The position numbers and the translations under genes were made by a program. A DNA stretch of 64,000 nt from Terrihalobacillus insolitus. Its GTDB lineage: Bacteria; Bacillota; Bacilli; Bacillales; Amphibacillaceae. How positions within the stretch are numbered: the first letter of the stretch is position 1; each line of letters begins with the position of its first letter. This document shows, piece after piece, positions 8,393 through 17,654 of this stretch. The notes beneath the pieces were generated by a model. The model worked only from the letters and a program-made list of their open reading frames with translations. It ran no database searches and was not told where the DNA came from. The stretch lies in assembly GCF_028416575.1 (NCBI RefSeq), contig NZ_JAMQKB010000003.1, forward strand, positions 124,001 to 188,000, read 5' to 3'.

Positions 8393-9217
8393 CTATTTTT
8401 GACAGGACAGACAAATGTGTGTCCCTCTTCCTCCAAGTTTTATTTTTGTAATGGGCTTACCACATGCTTTACATGGCTTATCTTCTTGACCGTACACAAA
8501 TAATTGCTGCTGAAACATTCCCATGTCACCTTGACTATTCACATATGAGCGAATCGTTGTACCACCCTGCCTGACAGCCTCTTGAATCGTTGCAATAGCT
8601 TGAGTCCTTATCTCATTCACTTCTTTATGAGTCAATCCATTTCCTTTACGTTCAGGGTTAATCCTTGCTTGGAACAATGTTTCGTCCACGTAGATATTTC
8701 CTAATCCTGCTACAACAGACTGATCTAATAAAATATTTTTTATCTTTCGTTCACTGCGGTGGACTTTTTCATAAAAATAAGAGAGACTAAATGCTGGATC
8801 AAAAGGATCTGGTCCGATCTGGTTAAGTGGCTTGTCTGTTAACTCCTTCCCTTTTTCCATAAGATGCATCGTTCCAAATTTACGAACATCGTTATATCTT
8901 AGCTCCATCCCATCCGTGAAATGAAAGATAACATGAGTATGCTTTGGAAGTGGCGTATCATCTGGAAAAACACGGTATTTTCCTTCCATCCTGAGATGGG
9001 ATATGAGAACAAATCGATCAAGGACAAATAGTAAAAATTTCCCCTTTCTTTCAATATCATGAATGGTTTCCCCGATAAGTTCTTCCTTAAACAATGACAC
9101 ATCATCAGGCCTCTTTATTATTTTCCCCCAATGCACCTCTACCTGATCAATCGTCTTATTTAGTACGAGTTGCTTTAATGTATTCCTGATTGTTTCTACC
9201 TCTGGAAGTTCTGGCAT
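8393..9217 (-). CDS. mutM: Formamidopyrimidine-DNA glycosylase
   Basis: MutM (Fpg) removes 8-oxoguanine and ring-opened purines from DNA. The processed N-terminus PELPEVE supplies the catalytic proline and glutamate. The C-terminal zinc finger is complete (CKACGKP ... CLSC). Length 274 is normal. It lies directly downstream of polA with a 20-bp gap, as in Bacillus, so repair synthesis and glycosylase are probably co-transcribed. The ATG at 9217 follows AGAGG. Confidence 0.97.
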   Translation of the reverse strand: MPELPEVETIRNTLKQLVLNKTIDQVEVHWGKIIKRPDDVSLFKEELIGETIHDIERKGKFLLFVLDRFVLISHLRMEGKYRVFPDDTPLPKHTHVIFHFTDGMELRYNDVRKFGTMHLMEKGKELTDKPLNQIGPDPFDPAFSLSYFYEKVHRSERKIKNILLDQSVVAGLGNIYVDETLFQARINPERKGNGLTHKEVNEIRTQAIATIQEAVRQGGTTIRSYVNSQGDMGMFQQQLFVYGQEDKPCKACGKPITKIKLGGRGTHICLSCQK

Positions 9218-9237
9218 ATCCTTTTACCTCTTTCTCT

Positions 9238-11880
9238 TTACTTTGCATCGTACCAAGTTTTTCCGTAGGCATACTCAACTTTTAACGGAACGTCAAGTTT
9301 TACAGTTTGTTCCATCACTGCAGGAACTAATTGTTTTAATTTTTCTAGTTCTGCTTCTGGTGCTTCTATAATCAACTCGTCATGCACTTGTAAAAGTAAA
9401 GTTGCTTCTAGTCTTTCCTCTTTTAGCTTTTGACGCAAATCAATCATTGCTTTTTTAATGATATCTGCTGCAGTACCTTGTATTGGCGTGTTCATCGCCG
9501 TTCGCTCAGCAAAGCTGCGCTTATTGAAATTACGACTCGTTATATCTGGTAAATATCTTCTTCGATTCATTAATGTTGTCACATATCCGGTTTGTTTTGC
9601 CTTATAAACAACTTCTTCCATATAAGCCTGAACACCAGGGAAGCTTTCCAAATATTGATCAATGAATTTTTTCGCTTCTTTTCTTGTGATTCCAAGACTT
9701 TGGGAAAGGCCGTAATCACTAATACCGTATACAATTCCAAAATTGACTGCCTTAGCTTGTCGTCTCATATTGGAAGTAATCTCTTCTGCTTCAACATGAA
9801 AAACATCCATTGCTGTACGCGTATGAATATCCATATTATTGTTAAAAGCCTCTATTAGTTTTTCGTCTTTTGCAATATGGGCCAACACTCTTAGTTCAAT
9901 TTGAGAATAGTCAGCAGCAAACATATACCAGCCTTCTTTAGATGGTACAAATGCCTGTCTAATTTTCTTTCCCTCTTCTAGTCGAATCGGGATATTTTGA
10001 AGGTTCGGCTCCGTTGAACTCAATCTCCCAGTTTGTGTTAACGCTTGGTTAAAACGTGTGTGGATTTTACCAGTATCTTTATACACAACCTTTAACAGAC
10101 CTTCGATGTATGTGGACTGTAATTTACCAAGCTGTCGATACAATAACAGCTTAGGAATTATTTCATGGCTCTCTTTCAATTCCTCTAATACTTCTGCAGA
10201 GGTCGAATAGCCTGTCTTTGTTTTTTTGATGACAGGTAAACCCAGATTTTCGAATAGGATCGGCCCTAACTGCTTAGGAGAATTTATATTAAATGTCACT
10301 CCAGCTAGTTCGTACACCTGATACTCTATCTCTTTTAAACGTTTTTGAAGCTCTTCACCCATCTGTCGCAGGCGTTCTATATCAACGGATACACCAGTAT
10401 GTTCCATCTCACCAAGAATAAGCGCAAGCGGCATTTCTAAATCCAAGTATAGTTCGTGTTGATCATTTTGTTCGAGTAGTTTTTCAACTTTTTGTTTTAC
10501 ATGGAAAAGCATGTTGGTTTTTCGCACAACATGTTCAGCAAGAATGTCTTGTTCCGGAAGCTTTAATTTTGCACCTTTTCCATACACCTCTTCATCATAT
10601 AATAATCCTTGTTCACCCATACGATAACCAATTGCTGGAATATCATGATGATTTTCGGAAGGGTTAATCAAGTAGGATGCTAGAAACAGATCAAAATCGA
10701 TTCCTTGCACATGTATATGTTGATTTAACAGGGCCACAAGTGTTTTTTTGGCATCAAACACCCACTTTTTCTTTGTTTTATCTTCAGCCCAATTTTTGAA
10801 TACATCCGATTGAATCGCAACATCTGTTGGGATAAACATTTTCCTTTGTTCATTTACAATGCCAATGCCTTCAATTGGTGCTTGATGATAATTTTCGTGG
10901 AGCATTTCAACGATTATTGCCTCCTCACCAGTAAATAAATCGTCGGTGATTTCATCGACAACCGTAACTTCTATGTCAGGCAATTTCTCCGCAGATTTGC
11001 CCACCTTTTCCCCTTCTTCGCCAACTATACGGTCAAGCAAGGACTGAAAACCGAGTTCTTGAAAAATAGCACGCACCTTTGAAGATTGGTAGCCGCTATA
11101 TGCAAGATCTTCAAGCCCAATAGATATAGGGGAATGACAATCAATGGTTACTAATTCTTTACTCATACGTGCATCCATCTGATGGGTCTCTAGTTTTTCT
11201 TTTAATTTCTTCCCACTGACACCATCTAAGTTTTGATATAAATTCTCAAGTGTTTCATATTCTTTCAACAGCTTAACCGCCGTTTTTTGACCGACGCCAG
11301 GTACGCCAGGAACATTGTCCGAACTGTCTCCCATTAACGCTTTCATATCAATAATTTGATCTGGACGTAACTCCAATTTTTCTTTCATAAAATTAGGAGT
11401 ATAGTGATCAACCTCGCTTATGCCTTTTCGGGTCAAGCGAACATTTACTTTATTTGATACGAGTTGAAGCAAATCCTTGTCGCCAGAAATGACGTTCACG
11501 TCCCATTCTTCCTTTTCCCCTTGCTTAGCTAATGTTCCAATAATGTCATCTGCCTCATATTGATCAAGCTGATAATGTGGAATTTGAAAAGCATCTAAGA
11601 CTTCTTTTAATAAAGGGAATTGCTCGGACAGTTCTGGCGGTGTTTTTTGCCGACCACCTTTATACTCCACATACGTTTTATGGCGAAAAGTAGTTTTTCC
11701 CGCATCAAACGCGACTAATACATGTGTCGGATTGTCCTCTTCTAAAATTCTAAGTAGCATAGTAGTAAATCCGTAGATTGCATTTGTATAAACACCCTTA
11801 TCGTTATTTAATAGGGGTAAGGCAAAAAACGCCCGATAAGCAATGCTATTTCCATCAATTAAAATCAACTTGTTTGTCAT
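9238..11880 (-). CDS. polA: DNA polymerase I
   Basis: An 880-residue family A polymerase for Okazaki fragment maturation and repair. The 5'-3' exonuclease domain occupies about residues 1-290 (LILIDGNSIAYRAFF at the start; MGDSSDNVPGVPGVG helix-hairpin-helix). A 3'-5' exonuclease-like domain follows; in Bacillus it is inactive. Polymerase motif A is DYSQIELRVLAH, motif B RRQAKAVNFGIVYG and motif C LLLQVHDELI. The ATG at 11880 has AGGAG at 8 bases; a GTG three codons upstream overlaps that site and is rejected. Upstream, where phoR normally adjoins, a 5.7-kb accessory island intervenes. Confidence 0.97.
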   Translation of the reverse strand: MTNKLILIDGNSIAYRAFFALPLLNNDKGVYTNAIYGFTTMLLRILEEDNPTHVLVAFDAGKTTFRHKTYVEYKGGRQKTPPELSEQFPLLKEVLDAFQIPHYQLDQYEADDIIGTLAKQGEKEEWDVNVISGDKDLLQLVSNKVNVRLTRKGISEVDHYTPNFMKEKLELRPDQIIDMKALMGDSSDNVPGVPGVGQKTAVKLLKEYETLENLYQNLDGVSGKKLKEKLETHQMDARMSKELVTIDCHSPISIGLEDLAYSGYQSSKVRAIFQELGFQSLLDRIVGEEGEKVGKSAEKLPDIEVTVVDEITDDLFTGEEAIIVEMLHENYHQAPIEGIGIVNEQRKMFIPTDVAIQSDVFKNWAEDKTKKKWVFDAKKTLVALLNQHIHVQGIDFDLFLASYLINPSENHHDIPAIGYRMGEQGLLYDEEVYGKGAKLKLPEQDILAEHVVRKTNMLFHVKQKVEKLLEQNDQHELYLDLEMPLALILGEMEHTGVSVDIERLRQMGEELQKRLKEIEYQVYELAGVTFNINSPKQLGPILFENLGLPVIKKTKTGYSTSAEVLEELKESHEIIPKLLLYRQLGKLQSTYIEGLLKVVYKDTGKIHTRFNQALTQTGRLSSTEPNLQNIPIRLEEGKKIRQAFVPSKEGWYMFAADYSQIELRVLAHIAKDEKLIEAFNNNMDIHTRTAMDVFHVEAEEITSNMRRQAKAVNFGIVYGISDYGLSQSLGITRKEAKKFIDQYLESFPGVQAYMEEVVYKAKQTGYVTTLMNRRRYLPDITSRNFNKRSFAERTAMNTPIQGTAADIIKKAMIDLRQKLKEERLEATLLLQVHDELIIEAPEAELEKLKQLVPAVMEQTVKLDVPLKVEYAYGKTWYDAK

Positions 11881-11928
11881 TTCTGGCACTCCTTAAAACA
11901 TTCTATTTCTTCTATTTTATCATGTTTC

Positions 11929-12420
11929 ATGAAAAGAGGGAAAAAGACTCTACTTGTTGGAGAACATGATACACGTCTATGGCCTGTATTGCATCATTAT
12001 GTGGATGAAGCACGAAGCCGCGAAGACTATTCTGATGTTGATAAGGTGGGCTGTGTTGAAACATTACGCCGAAGAGGGCACGAGTATGTCTCCATTTTTA
12101 TGGACATGGATAAGCGTAAAGTCATTTCTGTAGCAGAAGGAAAAGATCATGAGGTTTTAGATGACTTTAAACAGATTTACTAGAGCACGGCGGCCATACA
12201 GATAACATTAATGAAATGAGCATTGACATGTCCCCAGCGTTTATTAAAGGGATTGAAGAGTCTTTCCCCAAAGCATCCATTACCTTTGATAAGTTTCATG
12301 TAATGAAGTGGATGAATGAGGCTTTGGACATCACAAGACGTGAAGAGCAGGTAAAAAAATCCTGAATTGAAAAAATCGTAATGTGGGTTGCATGAGGAGA
12401 TGCTAAACCAAAACACCCCC
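11929..12420 (+). pseudogene. ISL3-family transposase remnant
   Basis: The plus-strand translation contains GCVETLRRRGHEYVSIF, VAEGKDHEVLDDF, then in a second frame EHGGHTDNINEMSIDMSPAF and ITFDKFHVMKW. These match the central DDE core of ISL3-family transposases. The frame is broken near 12178-12184 by a single-base shift, the N-terminal third is absent, and the catalytic Asp expected in a VDET motif reads CVET. Homology fades after about 12420. This is a dead fragment, on the opposite strand to polA and about 50 bp upstream of it. Confidence 0.82.
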
Positions 12421-12954
12421 TCGGGTAGGCTTTCGTCAGCTAAACTTCACTGTTACGGTAAATTTTTACGCCTTTTCACCGAGCTCTTAACACTATCATC
12501 CTTACTGAATCCAGTGCTAATCGACTAAGAGAGAACTCTTCCGAGTGTTACCTCTTCATTTGATTCTTCGATATAATCCTTCAATTCTACAAGGAATTGC
12601 CTAGCCTTTACTAGAGAAATGTAACCATCCTCCATTTAAGCTAGGAACATTTCGCACAACTTAGATGCCAACTAGTAGATTGAAATCATAAGTTGTTGAA
12701 GAAGGTGGAAAAAAAACAGCATCAAGCGCTCAAAGCCCTGAATTGCAAGCATGTTATCAACAATGATTTTCTAAAGAAAATCCTTAAGCATTCAGCGCTG
12801 TAGTATAGAAAAGGATTTTTGGCCTTTAAAAACCCCGTTATGCCGCCGTTGTAAATATTTGCAACTAAACTTGGGTAGTAATTAGGTTTATACTATGCTC
12901 AAGGGAGAATTACTATTTTTAATTTTCGGGGTACAGAGACCGAAAAGGATTATC
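12421..12954. other. Degenerate non-coding stretch within the accessory island
   Basis: I see no intact gene here. A 36-codon minus-strand frame (about 12635 to 12525, starting MEDGYISLVKARQF) lacks a ribosome binding site, and a plus-strand frame of about 41 codons (about 12693-12803, KKVEKKQHQALKAL) starts after a stop. Both look like remains of unrelated genes. The stretch joins the ISL3 remnant to the MFS gene and is probably accumulated debris of insertions and deletions. Confidence 0.5.
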
Positions 12955-14217
12955 TCAATCAAAATGGCGAATATCCCGAACTGAAAGGACAACCACCACT
13001 GTCAGAACTATTGCACCAGCCAACATCATCATAGTTAAGACACCCCCAACGACTTCAGCCAACCACCCAGTTACTAAATAACCAATGGGCAATAATCCAA
13101 ATGAACCCAACATATCCAAACTAGCTACTCTGCCAAATGCCTCTTCAGGAACAAGTTCCTGCAAAGTCGTTTCCCATATTAAACCAAAGACCATAATTCC
13201 GAACCCATCAAAAAACATCAAAAGGACTATTCCTGGGGCCCACGAAAGAAAAGGGATCACTAGAAGGGTAATTCCACTTAACAGGACTCCTCCATAAGCA
13301 ATCAATCCACGATGACGCCATTGTTGCCTCGAACTAAAAATCAAAGCGCCTATGATCGCCCCTCCTCCTGAAAATGCCATGGCGAATCCATAAACAAAAG
13401 GATCAAAATGAAAATTAACATTAAGTAACCATGGAACCAAAACAGCTACTACTCCGCCATAACAAAGGTTGATAAAGGAAAAAGCCAGAATCGTTACCCA
13501 TAGCCATCGGTGACGCTTTAGCACCGTTATTCCTTCCATAAAATCCTTTTTGAAATTAGGTGCTTGATTTTTAGAAATTGGCACGGTCCTTGACCCTACA
13601 TTCTTTAAAAATAGAAGTGATATAAAAGAAACTAAATAGGTGAACGCATCAAGTCCGAACGCAACACCTGCTGACACGGCTGAAACAATTACGCCGCCAA
13701 GTGCTGGTCCGATCAAACGTATTCCCTGATTACTTATTTGTGTCAAGGAGTTTGCGGCATTTCTGATTGCTGGAACGAAAATTTTTGCCCTTAAAGCTGA
13801 ATAGGCGGGTTGAAACAAACCATCCATAAGCCCGTATATTGCAACAAATCCATATACAATTTGAACTGTTAGTTTATCTGTAAACATAAACCCCATAATT
13901 ATCAACATTAAAAAAAATCGAACAATGTCTGTTACCATCATTAATTTAACACGATTGAAACGATCCACAATTAATCCAGAAAACGGGAGTACGAGGACAT
14001 TGGGAAGCGTATAAAGTGTCATTACGAGCCCCATAACTACCGTTGATCCAGTAAGCGAATAAACCACTACTGGGAGAATCACCATTGTAATGGATCTCCC
14101 TAGGAGGGAGAGGATTTGCCCAATCCATAAAAAAGTAAAGTTTCTTGATTGCACTATGGGCGATACTAGACTTTTAAAAAATACTGTTTTTTTATTTTCC
14201 TCGATTTGTTGCAACAT
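12955..14217 (-). CDS. MFS efflux transporter (drug/siderophore/peptide exporter type)
   Basis: A 420-residue major facilitator protein with about 12 hydrophobic helices and the loop 2-3 signature LIVDRFNRVKL after transmembrane segment 2. It is closest in style to the MefA/EntS-like group of exporters that accompany secondary metabolite clusters or confer macrolide efflux. The ATG at 14217 has GGAG at 5 bases; an upstream ATG at 14232 overlaps that site. It sits beside a Sfp-type transferase and a type II thioesterase, so it may once have exported a nonribosomal peptide. Substrate unknown. Confidence 0.82.
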   Translation of the reverse strand: MLQQIEENKKTVFFKSLVSPIVQSRNFTFLWIGQILSLLGRSITMVILPVVVYSLTGSTVVMGLVMTLYTLPNVLVLPFSGLIVDRFNRVKLMMVTDIVRFFLMLIIMGFMFTDKLTVQIVYGFVAIYGLMDGLFQPAYSALRAKIFVPAIRNAANSLTQISNQGIRLIGPALGGVIVSAVSAGVAFGLDAFTYLVSFISLLFLKNVGSRTVPISKNQAPNFKKDFMEGITVLKRHRWLWVTILAFSFINLCYGGVVAVLVPWLLNVNFHFDPFVYGFAMAFSGGGAIIGALIFSSRQQWRHRGLIAYGGVLLSGITLLVIPFLSWAPGIVLLMFFDGFGIMVFGLIWETTLQELVPEEAFGRVASLDMLGSFGLLPIGYLVTGWLAEVVGGVLTMMMLAGAIVLTVVVVLSVRDIRHFD

Positions 14218-14511
14218 ATTCACTCCAATCATTGCAAATATATTTTTAAGTTGATCACTTATAAAATGTTTCTATTCCCCTTCGATGGCCTCTTCTAACC
14301 TTTAGTATTTTGATCAAAATTCAACAAATAATATGCACCTTTGATAAAGTATGTACTTTCTATTTTCCTTAACCTTTTTTAGCATTTTAAAGCACTTTGA
14401 GCAAAAAATTAGATGTCCAAAGTCAAATAAGGGCTTGTGAGTGTCCTCTATCAATATAATACATGGATATATTGAGAACACCGACTGAACCTCTTAAAAA
14501 AATAAAGTTTA

Positions 14512-15204
14512 TTAGTCAATAAGTGACTGTTGTAAAACTATTTTGATTCGGCTTGGAAAAAAGCGATTATTTGAGCACAAAGAAACTTGATAATCACTAC
14601 CTAGGTAATAATTTTCAAACCCCCAGTCAAGGAATTGTCTATAATTGCTCTTTACACAAATTTTGTTTTTCAAAAGCAAAGGTATATCAAAGGTAATATT
14701 TTTCATAGGGTATTTAATCCCCTCACCAGTCGCCTTAACAAAGGATTCCTTTAAGGTCCACAATTTGTAGAAAATGTCCTGTTGATCTTTGGGCACTAGT
14801 TTGTTAAATTGTTTTAATTCCTCATTCGACATAAATTCCTTACTAATTGATAAATCAGTACGTAGCCTTTTTTCTATGTCCACTCCCACCTTCCCATCCT
14901 TTGTTATCGAGCAAATAACCCAAAAATTAGAGTGTGAAATATTAAAATCTCCACCAAATTGATAAGGATTGCTTATGTAGGGTCTATTCTTATCGTCTCT
15001 GGAAATTTCAACAGGCTGTTTTAAATAATCCTCATTCAATTTTTGTGATAATAACAATCCTAACAGTGAATTATTTCTATCTTGAGGATGATGATATTTT
15101 TGAAGCCGACTGATTTCTGATCCTGGAATTTTTTTTATGGCTTTTCGATAAAAGGTATAGGAAAGTTTGTGTTTACTATTTACTGCATATATCGTAACCA
15201 TCAT
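14512..15204 (-). CDS. 4'-phosphopantetheinyl transferase, Sfp type
   Basis: Sfp-type enzymes transfer phosphopantetheine from CoA to carrier domains of nonribosomal peptide synthetases. The 231-residue protein has the magnesium-binding GVDIE motif, the KLWTLKESFVKATGEG motif with the catalytic Glu/Lys, and the NISHS segment. All key residues look intact, so it may be functional. The ATG at 15204 follows GGCGGTG. No intact NRPS is present nearby; only a terminal thioesterase fragment remains at 16608-16994. It could still serve synthetases elsewhere in the genome. Confidence 0.88.
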   Translation of the reverse strand: MMVTIYAVNSKHKLSYTFYRKAIKKIPGSEISRLQKYHHPQDRNNSLLGLLLSQKLNEDYLKQPVEISRDDKNRPYISNPYQFGGDFNISHSNFWVICSITKDGKVGVDIEKRLRTDLSISKEFMSNEELKQFNKLVPKDQQDIFYKLWTLKESFVKATGEGIKYPMKNITFDIPLLLKNKICVKSNYRQFLDWGFENYYLGSDYQVSLCSNNRFFPSRIKIVLQQSLID

Positions 15205-15436
15205 CTTCACCGCCTTTAAGATTTTTTTTAACTTAATTTGTTATACCTCTTTAATCATATGAAATCAATTCATTGTCAAACTTGATAAGGAGACTGTAGG
15301 TATGATTACGAAAAATCCCAACACCTGACGTAAACAATATTAATTTCTATGCCTACGCTTTCATGCCTACCACTCCGGATAAAACCCAAATAACAAAAAT
15401 ATTGTCGAACTATCAATATACCAATGCTATAATTAT

Positions 15437-16189
15437 TTACAATTTGACTAATCCGTCTAATCTTTCGTTTAAAATTTTCATGAAACATATGTTATCTAAA
15501 AAATAAAAATGCCCACCAGGAAATATTTTTTTTTCAAAAGTGTTTGATGTATGCTTTGACCATAACGAAAGTTCTTCTTCGCTTGAAACGCTATCATGTG
15601 CACCACCATAAACAGTGATTGGACATTCTAAGGGACTTTCTTTCTGATATTTGTATGTCTCACATAAATAAAAGTCTTTACGCAGTATTGGTTCTATCAA
15701 TTGAATTAAATCAGGATTATTTAATATCTGATTCGAAGTCCCATTAAGGTCCTCAACTTTTTTTAAAAAATCCTTCGTCGGTAAACAACTTAATGGTTCC
15801 GATTTTTTACATTGGGGAGCTCGACATGCAGATATTATTAGAAGTCTGGGTAGAATATTGAATTCGCGCCTTATAAATCGGGTTAACTCAAAACTTATTA
15901 AAGCACCCATACTATGACCAAAAAAAACAAATGGCTCTTCTAAGTAAGGTTTTATACAAATGCCTATTTTTTTTGCTAAATTATGCATATCAAGTTCAGG
16001 TGGTTCATTATAACGATTTTCCCGTCCTGGCAATTGGATTGGGATAACATCTACATCGGACAATTGATTTGGCCAGTTCCTAAAAATTGACGCCCCTGCC
16101 CCAGCATACGGAAAACAAAATAATTTTAACTTTCCATGATACTGGTTTTTATAATTACCAAACCATTTTGATGAGGTTGGTTTGTACAT
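15437..16189 (-). CDS. Type II thioesterase (SrfAD/GrsT-like)
   Basis: A 250-residue alpha/beta hydrolase of the editing thioesterase family that removes misprimed acyl groups from NRPS carrier domains. The N-terminal LFCFPYAGAGASIF block, nucleophile elbow GHSMGAL, acidic residue in YGGAHDSVSSEE and catalytic His in FPGGHFYF are all visible, so the triad looks complete. The ATG at 16189 follows AAAGGG. It stands between a Sfp-type transferase and a broken NRPS thioesterase domain, consistent with a decayed peptide-synthetase cluster. Confidence 0.88.
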   Translation of the reverse strand: MYKPTSSKWFGNYKNQYHGKLKLFCFPYAGAGASIFRNWPNQLSDVDVIPIQLPGRENRYNEPPELDMHNLAKKIGICIKPYLEEPFVFFGHSMGALISFELTRFIRREFNILPRLLIISACRAPQCKKSEPLSCLPTKDFLKKVEDLNGTSNQILNNPDLIQLIEPILRKDFYLCETYKYQKESPLECPITVYGGAHDSVSSEEELSLWSKHTSNTFEKKIFPGGHFYFLDNICFMKILNERLDGLVKL

Positions 16190-16283
16190 AACCTAAAAAC
16201 CCTTTCTTGAATATTTTCCTCTATAGTTAAAAAGTATAAAACAAAATATGGACCAGAAAGGAGTAATCTTACAAGCCCCTATT

Positions 16284-16570
16284 TGACCTTGGACATCTAA
16301 AAGAATGATATCATACAATAAATTCGAAAAGGGAAATTCCAATGAAACGCCAACATTATTCTAATTAATTTAAAGTACAGGTTGTGAAAGAAACCCAGGA
16401 AGTTGGCAATAAGGCCGCTGACCCAAGCAATATCAAGACGGCCAGTTTGTTGGTATAGATACTGGTAAAGCCAGTCACCGTCAGGTTGGCGAACTAACAA
16501 AAGAAAATGTTAATCTGAAATAGCTTCTTGGGGATGTACATCCAATCGTCCCTTAATAAAAAATCACTAA
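16284..16570 (+). pseudogene. IS3-family OrfA remnant
   Basis: The plus strand starts with a TGACC.. end-like sequence near 16284. From 16342 it reads MKRQHYSN, stop, FKVQVVKETQEVGNKAA, then in shifted frames GELTKENVNLK and a LLGD block. This is the helix-turn-helix and leucine-zipper pattern of IS3-family OrfA, broken by stops and frameshifts. No OrfB follows. It has probably replaced or truncated part of the neighbouring NRPS region. Confidence 0.72.
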
Positions 16571-16607
16571 ATATATATACTCTTATTCTATTCATCTAAA
16601 CATTAGT

Positions 16608-16994
16608 TCATATTTTTTGATCAATTAGTGATTGAACAAGTTCACCTAAAAATTTTATATTGGAAGTATTCATCATTGTATAATGATTCCCTAATGTTTT
16701 TAAAGCTCTTGTTTCCCCTAAGGTTAACTTATTCCACTCACTTAATGAACTATCCGAATCTTCCTTCCCTTGTATTAGGGTAATAGGGGTTTCTATAATA
16801 TCTATAGATTTTCCCCATTCCCAAAGAGCATTGTAATTTTCCTGCCACATTTTTAGAGATTCCCTTATACGGTTCAAATCGTGTACACCATTTAATTCAT
16901 TGTCTTTATTAGCTAATCTTAATAAATAGTGTTCTTGTTCGTTATTAGTTAGGTTTTCGCTGGTACTGTCAAGAAGATTGTGTAAGTTAATAGA
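16608..16994 (-). pseudogene. C-terminal fragment of an NRPS thioesterase (TE) domain
   Basis: An open frame of 128 codons with no convincing start; a TAA lies just upstream at 16995-16997. It contains LKMWQENYNALWEW, then ETPITLIQGKEDS, EWNKLTLGETRALKTLG, and the His-bearing GNHYTMM, followed by LGELVQSLI. This is the final third of a chain-terminating thioesterase domain: the Asp-region strand, the W in the substrate-side loop and the catalytic His. The GxSxG nucleophile part is missing. I read it as the surviving tail of a peptide synthetase gene. Confidence 0.66.
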
Positions 16995-17169
16995 TTACCA
17001 CAGAATGGCTTTGTGGGGAGCTCAGACATTCCTCGGGCTAGCCCGCAATGCCATCAACCCAAGTTTCCAAAAATTGTAATAAATAAATCACTCATACTTT
17101 TATAAAAAAAATCGACAATAAAATAAATCAAAAAAACAAGCAAAATTCCCCTTGACATTTGAACTTCTC

Positions 17170-17221
17170 CCCCACAATCGATTTTAATACCATTTTTTGG
17201 TAAATAAAATCGATTGTGGGG
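17170..17221 (+). repeat. Perfect 17-bp inverted repeat before the IS4-like transposase
   Basis: CCCCACAATCGATTTTA (17170-17186) is the exact complement of 17205-17221, and the loop contains a further TACCA/TGGTA pairing. The 3' arm ends in GTGGGG, which is the ribosome binding site of the following reading frame (ATG at 17228). In a read-through transcript the site would be buried. Confidence 0.88.
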
Positions 17222-17640
17222 ATTGTAATGAAGAAGATATTTTTAGGTGCCATTCGGGTTACTGAAAATCTATTAAACGATTTTGTTTTCATGTGTGAAT
17301 CCCGATTGAAACCAACTTATTTTACGCGTCAAGGAACGAATAAATTGACGTTTAAAAGCATCACCCTATTTAGCTTCAACTTTGTAAAAAAGAGTATTCA
17401 AATCGAATTAGATGACTTTTTTGACCTCATGAATCAACCTGATATCAGGGTTACCAAAAGGGATTCTCAGAGGCTAGAAAGAAAATCTCACCAAGTGCAT
17501 TTGTGAAACTCACTGACGCTGTCACAAACTGGTTATGATGATGATTCTTTTAAAACATTTAAAGGATATTCTTTTGTTTATTATACCATGTTTAAAGGGA
17601 AATCGTTCAACTTTACTACAGTTGAGACTAAAAAGCAAAG
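17222..17640 (+). pseudogene. IS4-like transposase N-terminal remnant (frameshifted)
   Basis: From ATG 17228 the frame reads MKKIFLGAIRVTENLL and PTYFTRQGTNKLTF up to IRVTK, then stops matching. In the next frame it continues FSEARKKISPSAFVKLTD, then DDDSFKTFKGYSF. Together these resemble the N-terminal third of IS4-type DDE transposases (the VTKQAFSEARKK type of segment). A frameshift near 17462 and internal stops make it inactive. It ends about 15 bp from the phoR stop codon, marking one edge of the accessory island. Confidence 0.72.
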
Positions 17641-17654
17641 GACAGAATCCTTTG

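Noticed and set aside
16297..16500. 67-codon minus-strand frame
   Set aside because: It is antisense to the IS3 OrfA remnant, which explains the sequence better.
17004..17080. Short plus-strand frame MALWGAQTFLGLARNA
   Set aside because: About 25 codons, no ribosome site, no recognised match; treated as debris.
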